DNA of 64,000 nucleotides from Lysobacteraceae bacterium (GCA_023954075.1 JAMLIV010000005.1:41391-105390), one strand, 5' to 3'; shown: positions 34,014-43,707, counted from the stretch's first letter. Made by a program: numbers and translations. Notes: a model not told the origin generated them from the letters alone.

Positions 34014-36293
34014 CTAGGCCGCGAGCGCCTCGCTCTGCTTGACTACGGCCGCCTCGTCGGCGGCGAGCGAGCTTCTGACCGCGTCGATGAACGCCTCGCC
34101 CCACATGCGGATGTCGTTGTGCTCGACGATGGCGAAGAGTTCGCGCAGCCGCGACTGCGCCTCGGCCGGGTTCATTGCGATCGCCTGATAGAGGCGTGCG
34201 GTCAGATCGGCGGTGTCGTGCGGATTGGTCAGCACGGCACCGTGAAGCTCCGCGGCCGCACCGGCGAACTCCGACAGCACGAGCACGCCCCGGCCGCCCG
34301 ACAGCACCTGCGCGGCGACGTATTCCTTTGCCACGAGATTCAGGCCGTCGCGCAGCGGCGTGATCCACATGACGTCCGCCATCGTGTAGAGGGAAACGAC
34401 CTCCTCGAACGGCAGCGCACGGAAGAAGAACTTCACCGGCGCCCAGTTGACGCGCGAGAAGCGCCCGTTGATGCGGCCGACGATCTGCTCGATCTGCGTC
34501 TGCAACTCGTCGTACACGCTCATTTCGGCCGCCGCCGGCACACACACCGTCAGCAGCGACACCTTGCGATGCAGTTCGGGGTGCTCGTCGAGCAGGCGCT
34601 CGAACGCGAGGAGCTTTTCCAGCGTGCCCTTGGTGTAGTCGAGCCGTTCGACCGACAGGATCATGCGCACGCCTTCGAGTTCGCCGCGCAGCTGCGTCGT
34701 GCGCTCGACGGTTCGTGGATCGGCGAGGATCGTGCGAATGCGGTCGACGTCGAGCCCGACCGGATGCGCCCCGAGGCCGATGCGGCGGCCGTGCACCTCG
34801 ATCGCCGTGGTCATCTCGTCGAGCCCGACCGCGCAGCCGTAGGTCAGGAAGCGCGGCGCGCAGTTGCGGCGCTCGAGCACCGTCAGCGGGGCGACGCCGC
34901 GGACGACATCGACGAAGTTCTCGGCCTGGCGAGGAATGTGGAAACCGATGTAGTCGCATTGCAGCAGGCTGCCGACGATCTCGCGTCGCCACGGCAGGAC
35001 GTTGAAGGTATCCGCGGACGGGAAGTACGTGTGGTGGAAGAACGCGATCTTCACGTCCGGGCGCAGCTCGCGCAACACCGCCGGGACCATCCACAGATTG
35101 TAGTCGTGCAGCCACACGGTTCCGCCCTCGGCCGCTTCGGCCGCCGCGCGCTCGGCGAAGCGCCGGTTGACCTCGAGGAACACGTTCCAGTCGTCCTCGC
35201 GGAACTGCGCGCGCTCCCAGAAAGTGTGCAGCGTCGGCCAGAACGCCTCTTTCGAGAAGCGCTTGTAGAAGACGTCGACGTCGTCCTTGGTCAGCGCCAC
35301 GCGCGCGGCAACGAGGTTCGGATAGCGGTCCCGGTCGACGCTGGTGTGCGTCTCGAAGGGGATCGCGCTCTTCGGATCGTGGATCGACCATGCGACCCAC
35401 GCGCCGGGTTGCCCGTTCGCGAAAAAGCTCAGCAGGGTCGGAATGATGCCGTTCGGCGAGGCCGGGCGCCGGCGGACGGTGCGGCCGTTCTGGATCGATT
35501 CCTCATAGGGCAGGCGGTGATACACCATCACCAGCTCGGAGCGGCCCGCCGTCTCCATCTCGCGGAGCTCGGCCTCGACGCCGCCGGTGCCGAGAAATCC
35601 GAAATGGCCGACCGCTTCGAGAATGCCGCCGCAGCCAGCGTGGCGCGCGTGAAGGACGCGGGCACGGTCGGCCGTGGCGTCGAGCAGCGCGCGTTCGGAC
35701 TCGCCGACGCATACGCCGACGAAGCCCTGCTCGTACATCGAAAGATCGTTGAGGGTGTCGCCGGCGACGAGCACCGAGTCGTCGTCGACGCCGAGCAGGC
35801 GCACCAACGCCGTGAGCGTGCTGCCCTTGTTGACGCCTTTGGGCAGAATGTCGAGGTAGCGCCCGGCGGAGTAGAGCACCTCGCAGCCGAGCGAGCGCGC
35901 GATGTCGCGCAGTTCCGCCGTCACCGCCCCCGGTTCGCAGAAATACGAGCAGCGGCGCTGCTGTGGCACTTCCTGTCGCTCGATGCCGGAAAAGGAGGCC
36001 ACCGCGTCGACGACGACGCGCTCGCCGGGCCAGCGCTGGTCGATCTGCGATTGCAGCGGCTGGATCGGTTGCAAGGTATGGCCGTCGACGACGGTGCCGC
36101 CGACGTCGCAGACGATGTAATCGGGCGTCGGGACCGACGGGTCGGAGAGCAGCGGAATCACCACTTCCAGCCCACGGCCGGTGACGAATACCAACTTGAT
36201 ATCGGGGTGCGCCGTGATCAGCTGGTACAGTCGCTGGCGGTTTTCGGGGTGACCGGCGAGAAAGGTGCCGTCAAGATCGGTCGCGAGCATCAT
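34014..36293 (-). CDS. ggpPS: Bifunctional glucosylglycerol-phosphate phosphatase/synthase (HAD + GT20)
   Basis: 759 residues. Residues 1-255 are a HAD-type phosphatase (DLDGT with Asp6 and Asp8; later LPKGVNKGS and VAGDTLND). Residues about 275-750 are a GT20 glycosyltransferase in which MVYHRLPYEES, SPNGIIPTLLSF, VWLHDYNLWMVP, FFHHTYFPS and DGLNLVAKEYV match cyanobacterial GgpS more closely than trehalose-phosphate synthase. The reaction is ADP-glucose plus glycerol 3-phosphate to glucosylglycerol phosphate, then dephosphorylation to glucosylglycerol, an osmoprotectant. Fused versions are known from Stenotrophomonas and Azotobacter. Start: AGGAG 7 bases before ATGATG (36293). Trehalose-6-phosphate synthase activity is the alternative. 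The long non-coding region upstream hints at salt-regulated transcription or recent acquisition. Confidence 0.86.
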   Translation of the reverse strand: MMLATDLDGTFLAGHPENRQRLYQLITAHPDIKLVFVTGRGLEVVIPLLSDPSVPTPDYIVCDVGGTVVDGHTLQPIQPLQSQIDQRWPGERVVVDAVASFSGIERQEVPQQRRCSYFCEPGAVTAELRDIARSLGCEVLYSAGRYLDILPKGVNKGSTLTALVRLLGVDDDSVLVAGDTLNDLSMYEQGFVGVCVGESERALLDATADRARVLHARHAGCGGILEAVGHFGFLGTGGVEAELREMETAGRSELVMVYHRLPYEESIQNGRTVRRRPASPNGIIPTLLSFFANGQPGAWVAWSIHDPKSAIPFETHTSVDRDRYPNLVAARVALTKDDVDVFYKRFSKEAFWPTLHTFWERAQFREDDWNVFLEVNRRFAERAAAEAAEGGTVWLHDYNLWMVPAVLRELRPDVKIAFFHHTYFPSADTFNVLPWRREIVGSLLQCDYIGFHIPRQAENFVDVVRGVAPLTVLERRNCAPRFLTYGCAVGLDEMTTAIEVHGRRIGLGAHPVGLDVDRIRTILADPRTVERTTQLRGELEGVRMILSVERLDYTKGTLEKLLAFERLLDEHPELHRKVSLLTVCVPAAAEMSVYDELQTQIEQIVGRINGRFSRVNWAPVKFFFRALPFEEVVSLYTMADVMWITPLRDGLNLVAKEYVAAQVLSGGRGVLVLSEFAGAAAELHGAVLTNPHDTADLTARLYQAIAMNPAEAQSRLRELFAIVEHNDIRMWGEAFIDAVRSSLAADEAAVVKQSEALAA

Positions 36294-36568
36294 GTCAGGT
36301 TCTCCTTTTGATGGATTGCCGACAACAGGGCCGACAGGGATGGCTCGGGAACGGCTGCGCGAGGCGAGGCGCGGTGGATCGCGGCGCGGCGCGGAAGTCC
36401 GCGGAATCGACCCGGAGAAAGAACGGAGGAAAGAGCGGAGGCCGACAAGCGGGCTCGACGCTCGTCCGTTCGAGCGGATGGAACGACGCAATCGATACCA
36501 AACGCGCAGCACGAACCGTCGGACTTGATGATTGGTTCAGTGAATTGCGACAAATATCGTATCTGGTC

Positions 36569-36594
36569 AGCCCTGATCCTCAGCCGATGCTTCG
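36569..36594 (+). repeat. 26-bp repeat, direct copy of inverted pair
   Basis: The 26 bases starting AGCCCTGATCCTCAGCCGAT are identical to the reverse complement of 37182-37207. A third, slightly altered copy lies at 37044-37060 (AGCCCTGACTCTCAGCT). The repeats bound the low-GC segment and may be termini of a mobile or REP-like element. Confidence 0.8.
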
Positions 36595-36678
36595 TTGAAG
36601 AACGGCCTTGGTTCGTCATTTCCACATGATTTTTGCGGGAATCCAGTGACTTGGCCTTTGATGCGGAGCATCAGGACG

Positions 36679-36713
36679 CAAAGACACTGGACTTCTGCCT
36701 TCACAGGAAGGAC
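36679..36713 (-). repeat. Inverted copy of the 'gtcattcctgcgaaggcaggaatccag' repeat
   Basis: Read on the minus strand this is a slightly diverged version of 37061-37097, beginning CGTCCTTCCTGTGAAGGCAG. Members of this family carry a short GC stem flanked by conserved tails and are scattered in xanthomonad genomes. A further degenerate copy is at about 36616-36652. Confidence 0.75.
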
Positions 36714-37060
36714 GGGCTGGGATCAGTGCAAATCAAGGCATTGTATCACAACATGACCGTCGCCGGAACCTGCGGGCGCAGTCGGCACCACGGAATCTGC
36801 CGATTTCTCGATTCTCTGGCGATCATCAAAGGATCGATTGAAAAAGGTCATGATCGAGAGGAGTGAAAAATATCAGGCTATGGGAAGACTGGCTTTCAGG
36901 TGCGAATGAAGCGCAACAGTTAAAGCCTGCGAGTCTGCCGCACTAGCGGTAAAAGCAGAAACGCGTGATTCGATCCGCTCGATCAGGATTTTCAGCGGAC
37001 TTATTCATGCTCCCTTCCGTTCGATCAAAATCGGGTCCTGATTAGCCCTGACTCTCAGCT

Positions 37061-37097
37061 CGTCATTCCTGCGAAGGCAGGAATCCAGTGTCTTTGC
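37061..37097 (+). repeat. 'gtcattcctgcgaaggcaggaatccag' repeat with hairpin core
   Basis: The core 37065-37084 is ATTCCTGC-GAAG-GCAGGAAT, an 8-bp stem with a 4-nt loop, followed by ccagtgtctttgc. This is the better conserved of three copies in this region. The family is a known dispersed extragenic palindrome in Lysobacterales. Confidence 0.78.
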
Positions 37098-37181
37098 TTC
37101 CAGATGCCCCCACAACAAAAGCCAAGTCTCCGGGTTTCCGCCAAAAGCATGCGGGAATGGCGAGCCAAAGCCACTCTTCGC

Positions 37182-37207
37182 CGAAGCATCGGCTGAGGAT
37201 CAGGGCT
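37182..37207 (-). repeat. 26-bp repeat, inverted copy
   Basis: Exact reverse complement of 36569-36594, so the two enclose about 590 bases. It sits 34 bases downstream of the hybrid kinase stop, where it could also act in transcript termination. Confidence 0.8.
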
Positions 37208-37240
37208 AATCAGGAATCGGGTTGCCGGGGCATATATTCC

Positions 37241-40200
37241 CTACCTCGCCCAGCGCCGCACCGCCTCGGCGAGATCCTCGCCGCGCACCGGCTTGCGCAG
37301 GAAGGCGCGCATGCCGGCCTGGGCGGTGCGTTCCTCCACCTGCGGATCGGCGCGCGCGCTCAGCGCGACCATGGGCGGCGCGCCTTCGCCGGTGCCGACC
37401 ATGCGCGCCACCTCGAAGCCGCTCAGGCCGGGCAGGTCCAGATCGAGGAACACCAGCGCGAAGTCCCGCTCGCGCAGCGCCGCCAGCGCCGCCAAACCGT
37501 GCGCGGCGTGCTCCACGCGATGCCCCTGGGCGGCCAGCAGCCCGGCGATCACCTGCGCCACCACCGGGTCGTCCTCCACCACCAGAATATCCCGCGCCGC
37601 CGGTGCCGCCGCGGCGGGTGCGCTGTCGGGCGGCGCGAGGGCGTCGGGCAGCGGCACCTCGAGCCGGAACGTCGATCCCGCGCCCGGCGCGCTTTCCACC
37701 GTGATCCGCCCACCCATCGCGCCGGCGAGCTCCTGGCAGATCGCCAGTCCCAGGCCACTGCCGCCGTGGCGGCGCGCGGTCAGGTTGCCCTCGCCCTGCT
37801 CGAAACGCCGGAACAGGCGCGACTGCTGCTCGGCGTCCAGGCCCGGCCCGGTATCGCGTACCGAAATCACCGCCTGGCCATCGGCCCGGCGCGCCAGATG
37901 CAGATCGACGCGCCCGAGCCTCGGTGAACTTGATCGCGTTGCCCGCGAGGTTCAGGACAATCTGCTGCATCCGCTGGCCATCGCCGCGCACCCATCTCGG
38001 CGCATCGGCATCCAGGCGCACCTCGAAAACCAGCCCCTTGGCATCGGCCAGCGGCCGCAGCAGCCCGGCGGCCTGCTGCAGCATCGCGCGCAGGTCGAAG
38101 GCTTCATCGGCCAGATCCAGCTTGCCCGCCTCGATCCGCGCCAGATCGAGCGCATCATTGACCAGCCGCAGCATCAGGTCGCCGGAGCGGCGGATCGCCT
38201 CGACGTGGCCGCGCTGACGCGCGTCCAGCGGCGATTTGAGCAGGAGTTCGCTCATGCCCAGCACGCCGGTCATGGGGGTGCGGATCTCGTGCCCCATGGT
38301 GGCGAGAAAGCTGCTCTTGGCCTCCGACGCGCGCTCGGCCCATTCGCGCTGGCGTTGGGCAAGCTGCAGGGCATGTTCGCGATCGAGCCGGCGGCGGTGC
38401 GCCAGCAGGGCCACGGCCAGCGCCGCGAGCAGCGCCAGCGCGTAGCCGAGGTAGGCCCAGCCGCTGCGCCACCAGGGCGGCGACACGCGCAGCCCAAGCT
38501 GCAGCGGCGCGGCGCTCCACGCGCCCGAACCGTTGTCGCCGATGACCTCCAGGCGATAGTCACCCGGATCGAGCTGGCTGAAGACGCGCTCGCCCGACGC
38601 GCCCACGTCGACCCACTGGGTTTCGAATCCCGTCAGGCGGAAGCGGTAGCGATTGGACGGCGGGTTGGCGAAGGACAGCAGGCGCGCTTTGATGGTCAGC
38701 TCGCGGTCGTTCCATGCGAGCCGGATCGGTGCGGTCGAATCCAGCGCTTCGCGCCCCTGCGGCCGCAGCACGGAGACGTCCGCCATGATGAGCGGAGACT
38801 GCGCCTGGGTGAAGCCGATCCGCGCCGGATCGAACACCACCATGCCCTTCATGGTCGAGGCGTAAATGACGCGCTCGGCGCTCTGTCGCGGTGGTCGCAT
38901 GGTGAACTCGTCGCTGGGCAGGCCATCGCGCACGCCGAAGCCCAGCAAGCTGCCGGACGCGACCTGATAGCGCCACAGGCCACGCACCGTGGTGAGCCAC
39001 ACGTCTCCGGCCGCATCCACGACGACGCCACCCACTTCCACCGCGGGAAGGCCCTGCGCCTCGCCCACCTGGTCGACTCGCTCCAGCAGGCCATCGCGCA
39101 CGCGATGGCGCTCAAGGAACCCCATGCGCGCGGTCCACAGGTCGCCATCGGGCGCAAACGCCAGGCCCATGATGCGGCCCGGCGGCAGCCCGCGCATCGC
39201 TTCGAATCGTCCGTCGCCGGTTTGCCGCAGCACGCCGAAGTCGCCCGCGATCCATAGGCGCCCCGCCGGATCGTGGACCAATCCTTCGATGGAACCGTCC
39301 GGCAGGCCGTCCGGCGCGCCGCTTGCCCAGCTTCCCAGCACCCGCCCCTGCGCATCGCGGTACTGCAGTCCTCCGCCGTAGGCCGTCATCCAGAATCGCC
39401 CGTCGCCATCGGAAAGCAGCTGGTCGACCATGCCGACCGGAGCGGCATCGCGTTCGGCGTCGCTCAGCCAGTGGGTGAGGTCGCCACTCACCGGGTCGAA
39501 CAGGCTCACGCCGCGGGTGTGGCCCAGCCAGAGCCGGCCGTCTTCGCGCGCCAGCACGGCGGAAAGCTGCCGCCACGGGACGGTGCCGTCCAGCGTCTCG
39601 AAGTAGCGGGTCGAACGCCCCGCCGCGGAAAGCCGCTCCAGCCCGCCGTCGCGATGCACCAGCCACATGCCGCCTTCGCCATCGGAGGTGCTGCCGGACA
39701 CGACATCGCTGCTCAGCCCGCCCAGCTCCGGCGCACCGCGGCTGAGTACCGCAAAGTTCTCCCAATCCGGGCGCAGCCGCAACAGGCCGGTGTTGCGCAG
39801 CACGAACCAGAGCCCGCCCTCGTGATCCTCCAGCATGTACTGCACCAGCTCCGCGCTCGGCAGCGCGGCGTGGGTGCGGCTGTCGTGCACGCGTCCGCCG
39901 CGCGCATGGCGCAACCCGGAACGCGTGCCAAGCCAGTATTCGCCATCGCGGTCGCGCAGCATCGCGTTCACGCCAGCCGCCAGCGCCGCCTCGTTTTCCG
40001 CCCCCGGAAACGCCGGCTCGAAGCTGCCATCCACCAGCCGCTCCAACCCGGCCTGCGTGCCCACCAGGATGGATCCGTCCGGTTCGGCCAGGAGCGACAG
40101 CACCATGCCGGGCCTGGGGTGATGAAACGGCGGTGCCGCCTCGAAGCGCCCGTCGCGCAGGAACACCAGCCCGGCGCTGGTGGCCACCAGCAGGCGGCCA

Positions 40201-40769
40201 TCGGGCAGCGGCAGCAGGCTGAGGATGTGGTTGGACGGCATCCCGCCGCCTTCGGGATCGGCGCGCAGCACCTCGACCGTATCGGCCAAGGTATCGAAGC
40301 GGTACAGGCCCTCGGCATAGCCGCCGGCCCAGATCACGCCATACGCGCCGGAGGCGATCGCCCACACGTCGCGCAGCCGGAAGCGCGGATCGAACTCCGG
40401 CCCATAGCGGTGAAAATGCAGCCCGTCGGGTTCCAGCAGGCTCAGGCCCGCCCCTTCCGTGCCTACCCACAGGCGGTTGCGCGCATCGACGTGCAGGAAC
40501 TCCACCGAATTGCTCGGCAGCGAGGCCGGATCGTTGACCGCGTGGCGGAACGCCTTGAACTCCACCCCGTCATACCGCGCCAATCCGTCGTGGGTCGCGA
40601 TCCACAGGTAGCCGTCGTGGTCCTGCACCAAGGCGTTGACCTGGCTGGAAGGCAGGCCATCGGCCGCCGTCATCGGGACGAAGAGGGGTGACTCGGGAAC
40701 GCCCTGCGCGCGTGCCCCGAACGCAAGTACGAACCCCAGTGCGACCAGCGCGTGCGCCCATCGACCCAT
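37241..40769 (-). pseudogene. Hybrid two-component sensor kinase (beta-propeller + Y_Y_Y + HisKA + HATPase + REC), frameshifted
   Basis: The start at 40769 has a signal peptide (ALVALGFVLAFGARA) and G-rich upstream bases. Order: periplasmic two-propeller sensor of repeated DHDGYLWIATHDGL-type units (about 30-690), Y_Y_Y domain (about 700-780), transmembrane helix, HisKA with FLATMGHEIRTPMTGVLG, start of HATPase ([15 protein letters not shown]). At 37916-37919 the frame breaks: after KFTE the sequence continues correctly only one frame over (GRVDLHL, then [21 protein letters not shown] and a receiver with [18 protein letters not shown]). One extra base (or two missing) explains it. The original frame runs on to 37206 as nonsense, giving a protein without a complete ATP-binding site or receiver. 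A sequencing error is the main alternative. Similar sensors regulate polysaccharide utilisation. Confidence 0.86.
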
Positions 40770-40879
40770 GTCCAACCCCCTGCGCCTGCGCGCGTCCAGC
40801 CCTTGGCCCCCGTGGCATCCTCGCAATGGCCGCGGCGCGGTTCAAGCGCTACATTGCCTCATCCCACCGCGAGCAGGCG

Positions 40880-42382
40880 ATGAAACGACCCAGCCAACCC
40901 CTGCGACTCCTGCTTGCCGCCGCACTGATGCTGGGTGTGGCAATGCTCACCCTGACCCTGCTGCGCGCCACCGATGCCGCGCTTTCGGTATGGGATCGTC
41001 TGCAAGCCTGGCCCGAATGGGTCCGCATCGGATTCGCCGCGCTCATGGCCACACTGGTCATTCTTGCGCTGTGGGGCGTATGGCGCCTGCTGCGCCCGCG
41101 CGCCGCGCGCATGCCGCGCGCCGCCCCGATCGACCGCGCCACCCTGGAGGCCCGGATCGAACGCATCGGTGCCTCCGTGCCGGAAGGCTTCGAGGCGCGC
41201 GGAGAACTGGGCGAACTGGACCGCCGCCGCGCCGAAGGGGCGGTTCAGGCCTGCCTGTTCGGCCAGATTTCCACCGGCAAGAGCAGCCTGCTCAAGGCGC
41301 TCGCACCCGACGCCGCACCCGAGATCGGCGCGGTGGGGGGATCGACCCGGCGCATCAGCCACCACCGCGGCCTGCTGCCGGACGGCCGCACCCTGGAAAT
41401 CGCGGATGTCCCCGGCAGCTTCGAGGCCGGCGACAGCGAACACATCGCGCTGGCGCGGGCCGAGGCGGCGCGCTCGCACGCGCTGATCTATGTGGTCGAC
41501 GCCGACATTTCGCGCAGTCAGCGCCGGGAGCTTGCCGCGCTGGCGCAGTTCGGCCGCCCGCTGGTGCTGGTACTGAACAAGGCCGACCGCTACACCCCGG
41601 CCGAACTGAAGGCGCTCACCGGCCGGCTCGCCGAGGAAGTGCGCGAACTGGGTGCCGAGGTGGTCAGCGCCAGCGCCGGACATTCCGAAGAGGTGGTGCG
41701 GGAGCACCACGACGGCCGTCACGAGATCCTGCGGCGCGAGCGCCCGGCGCAGGTCGACGCCCTGCAGCGCGCGCTCGCCCGGATCGCACGCGCGGGCACG
41801 CAGGCGCTGGAGCCCGGGCGCGAAGCCGCCCTGTTCGCCCATATCGACGAGCGCCTGGCCGAAGGCGAGCGCCGCGAGCAGCAGGAGCGCAGCGACAAGG
41901 CCATCGAGCGTTACACCCGCCGCGCCGTGATCGGCGCGCTCGCCGCCGTTGCGCCCGGCACCGACCTCGTCATCCAGGGCGCGCTGGCGACCGCGCTCAC
42001 CCGCGAGCTGTGCCAGATCCACGGCCTGCGCGCGCGCGACGTGGACGTCGACGACCTGCTCTCGCGCGCCGGCGGCCTGCTGCGCACCGGAAGCTCCATC
42101 ACCCTGGCGGTGGTCGGCAACGCGCTCAAGGCCTTTCCCGGCTTCGGCACGCTCGGGGGCGGGCTGGTGCACGCGGTGGCCTACGGCCTCATCTTCGACA
42201 GCCTCGGCCATGCCTTGGCCGACACCCTGGCCAACGCGCGCGAACTCGACCGCGACGCCACGCTGACCGCGTTCCGCCAGCGCCTGGCTGCTCCTTCCGC
42301 CGAACGCCTGCTGGCGCTGGCGCGGATGGCGCTGCAGGAGCGCGATGCGCCCGAACCCGCCGCCGGAACCGATCGCCCCTGA
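40880..42382 (+). CDS. Membrane-associated GTPase with DUF697 domain
   Basis: 500 residues. Two N-terminal transmembrane helices (about 8-28 and 48-70), then a P-loop GTPase domain: G1 GQISTGKSS (128-136), G3 DVPG, G4 NKAD. The C-terminal half (about 340-470) has the hydrophobic Gly-rich pattern VIGALAAVAPGTDLVIQG of DUF697, as in YcjF-like proteins. The ATG at 40880 with AGG upstream is preferred; an upstream in-frame ATG at 40826 lacks a site. GTPases with DUF697 tails are linked to envelope stress and membrane organisation but without an assigned reaction. Divergent from the frameshifted sensor kinase, 110 bases apart. Confidence 0.85.
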   Translation: MKRPSQPLRLLLAAALMLGVAMLTLTLLRATDAALSVWDRLQAWPEWVRIGFAALMATLVILALWGVWRLLRPRAARMPRAAPIDRATLEARIERIGASVPEGFEARGELGELDRRRAEGAVQACLFGQISTGKSSLLKALAPDAAPEIGAVGGSTRRISHHRGLLPDGRTLEIADVPGSFEAGDSEHIALARAEAARSHALIYVVDADISRSQRRELAALAQFGRPLVLVLNKADRYTPAELKALTGRLAEEVRELGAEVVSASAGHSEEVVREHHDGRHEILRRERPAQVDALQRALARIARAGTQALEPGREAALFAHIDERLAEGERREQQERSDKAIERYTRRAVIGALAAVAPGTDLVIQGALATALTRELCQIHGLRARDVDVDDLLSRAGGLLRTGSSITLAVVGNALKAFPGFGTLGGGLVHAVAYGLIFDSLGHALADTLANARELDRDATLTAFRQRLAAPSAERLLALARMALQERDAPEPAAGTDRP

Positions 42383-42403
42383 ACCGCCGGTACCGGAAGG
42401 GCC

Positions 42404-42433
42404 CACTGAACATCCGCACACTGAACATCCGCG
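42404..42433 (+). repeat. Two tandem 15-base repeats ahead of tRNA-Asn promoter
   Basis: CACTGAACATCCGC plus one variable base occurs twice in a row (42404-42418, 42419-42433), ending two bases before the -35 hexamer of the tRNA-Asn promoter. The position fits an upstream regulator-binding or UP-like element, but it may be chance duplication. Confidence 0.6.
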
Positions 42434-42435
42434 TC

Positions 42436-42463
42436 TTGACCACTCCACGCCAGGCCATATAAT
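42436..42463 (+). promoter_or_regulatory. Sigma-70 promoter of tRNA-Asn
   Basis: TTGACC (42436-42441) and a perfect TATAAT (42458-42463) are separated by 16 bases, 10 bases before the mature tRNA 5' end. The best promoter match in the window. Confidence 0.85.
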
Positions 42464-42472
42464 GGGCGGCCC

Positions 42473-42549
42473 GCCCGAATAGCTCAGCCGGTTAGAGCAC
42501 TTGACTGTTAATCAGGGGGTCGTTGGTTCGAGTCCAACTTCGGGCGCCA
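42473..42549 (+). tRNA. tRNA-Asn (anticodon GTT)
   Basis: 77 bases including encoded CCA. Acceptor stem GCCCGAA / TTCGGGC with discriminator G; D-arm AGCTCAGCCGGTTAGAGC; anticodon loop CTGTTAA with GTT; T-arm GTTGGTTCGAGTCCAAC. All four arms pair. Preceded by a strong promoter and followed by a terminator. Confidence 0.97.
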
Positions 42550-42559
42550 AATCTTTCGA

Positions 42560-42589
42560 GGGCTTGCAGCGATGCAGGCCCTTTTCTTT
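42560..42589 (+). terminator. Intrinsic terminator after tRNA-Asn
   Basis: Nine-base-pair stem GGGCTTGCA / TGCAGGCCC (one G-U pair) closed by a GCGA tetraloop and followed by TTTTCTTT. The remaining 300 bases up to tRNA-Pro hold no gene or recognisable signal. Confidence 0.88.
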
Positions 42590-42891
42590 GGCCGCGATCC
42601 GGCAGGCGGCCTGCCTTCCGGCCGGGCTGTTGTTGTCAGCCTCGGGGCCCGGCGGCCGGGTTCGGGCGCTCGCGCCTCCCCGCGCCGCGATCCTCTTCCA
42701 CCATGGGGCCAGGACTTCCACGCGCCGCTGGCGCGGCCCCACCGGCGCGCCACTCCGATGGCCACGACCCGCACTGGCGCAAGACGCGCCTGTTGCGCGC
42801 TCGCACGATGGGTGGAATCAGGATGGGAATCGGCTGAAAACGAAAAGCGGCTTGGACAAAAGTCACAAGCCGCTGATTCGCAACTGGAATT

Positions 42892-42968
42892 TGGTCGGGG
42901 TAGCCGGATTTGAACCGACGACCACTTGTCCCCCAGACAAGTGCGCTACCAGGCTGCGCTATACCCCG
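42892..42968 (-). tRNA. tRNA-Pro (anticodon GGG)
   Basis: 77 bases including encoded CCA (minus-strand 3' end at 42892). Acceptor CGGGGTA / TACCCCG with discriminator A; D-arm AGCGCAGCCTGGTAGCGC; anticodon loop CTGGGGG with GGG; T-arm GTCGGTTCGAATCCGGC. A TGCTAACAT extended -10 sequence is seen about 50 bases upstream on the minus strand. Confidence 0.96.
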
Positions 42969-43070
42969 ATGGTTGGATCAGCCCGCTCGTCGCGTGGTGC
43001 TGCGGCGGGCCGCACATGTTAGCAGAGTTTGCGCCGCGTGGCTTGCACGAGCGCCTCGGATCGACGGGAC

Positions 43071-43427
43071 TCAGCGCCGCAGGAGCTGCAGCACCTCTTC
43101 CAGTTCCACGCGCACCTGATGCACGATCTGGCTGGAAATGGTCGCCTCCGCCCTGCCCTGCTCGCCTTCCAGCCGCTGGCGCGCGCCGGTGATGGTGAAG
43201 CCCTGGTCGTAGAGCAGCCCGCGGATCTGGCGGATGGTCAGCACATCGTGGCGCTGGTAGTAGCGGCGATTGCCGCGCCGCTTGACCGGCTTGAGGTTGG
43301 GGAACTCGGTTTCCCAGTAGCGCAGCACGTGCGGTTTGACGTCGCACAACTCGCTGACCTCACCGATGGTGAAGTAGCGTTTGGCCGGAATCGGCGGAAG
43401 CTCGCGATTACTTCCCGGGTCCAGCAT
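43071..43427 (-). CDS. MerR-family transcriptional regulator
   Basis: 118 residues with a MerR winged HTH at about 17-85 ([30 protein letters not shown]). The tail is only about 35 residues and has no effector-binding cysteines. This short MerR is the standard companion downstream of ihfA in gammaproteobacteria; its target is unknown. The ATG overlaps the ihfA stop by 20 bases, so it is translationally coupled and the last gene of the operon. Confidence 0.92.
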   Translation of the reverse strand: MLDPGSNRELPPIPAKRYFTIGEVSELCDVKPHVLRYWETEFPNLKPVKRRGNRRYYQRHDVLTIRQIRGLLYDQGFTITGARQRLEGEQGRAEATISSQIVHQVRVELEEVLQLLRR

Positions 43428-43707
43428 AGGCTTCCACGCGCTCCTTGAGCTTCTGTCCGGGGCGGAAGGTCACGACGGTGCGTGCCGAAATCGGGATTTC
43501 CTCCCCCGTCTTGGGGTTGCGGCCGGGGCGCTGGTTCTTCTGGCGCAGGTCGAAGTTGCCGAATCCCGACAGCTTGACCTGATGCCCACCCTCCAGCGCC
43601 TCGCGCAGGGTGTCGAACAGCGCATCGACGAATTCCTTGGCTTCGCGCTTGTTGAGGCCCACGTCCTCGAACAGCCGATCAGCCATGTCGGCCTTGGTCA
43701 ATGCCAT
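43408..43707 (-). CDS. ihfA: Integration host factor subunit alpha
   Basis: 99 residues of the DNABII fold: [18 protein letters not shown], the [12 protein letters not shown] beta-arm base and the DNA-bending arm [25 protein letters not shown] with the intercalating Pro. Pairs with IHF-beta (not in this window) to bend DNA at specific sites. The ATG at 43707 overlaps the pheT stop (TGATG) with AGGGGAG upstream. The pheS-pheT-ihfA-merR order is conserved in the class. Confidence 0.97.
   Translation of the reverse strand: MALTKADMADRLFEDVGLNKREAKEFVDALFDTLREALEGGHQVKLSGFGNFDLRQKNQRPGRNPKTGEEIPISARTVVTFRPGQKLKERVEAYAGPGK

Larger units (their letters stand above)
36294..37240. other. Long non-coding region with repeat mosaic
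   Basis: About 950 bases without a credible gene; the few ORFs here lack ribosome-binding sites and protein-like composition. It is visibly less GC-rich than its surroundings. It holds the 5' region of ggpPS (about 36294-36540) and, from 36540 to 37210, several copies of two short repeat families in both orientations (listed separately). Possible functions are ggpPS regulation, a transcription stop for the kinase gene, or the remnant of a non-autonomous mobile element. Confidence 0.75.

Noticed and set aside
36633..36866. 77-codon ORF in the repeat region
   Set aside because: Composed of dispersed repeat sequence, no ribosome-binding site, no family resemblance.
37206..37915. Arg/Gly-rich C-terminal extension of the sensor kinase in the original frame
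   Set aside because: It is the out-of-frame reading of conserved HATPase and receiver coding sequence, not a real domain.
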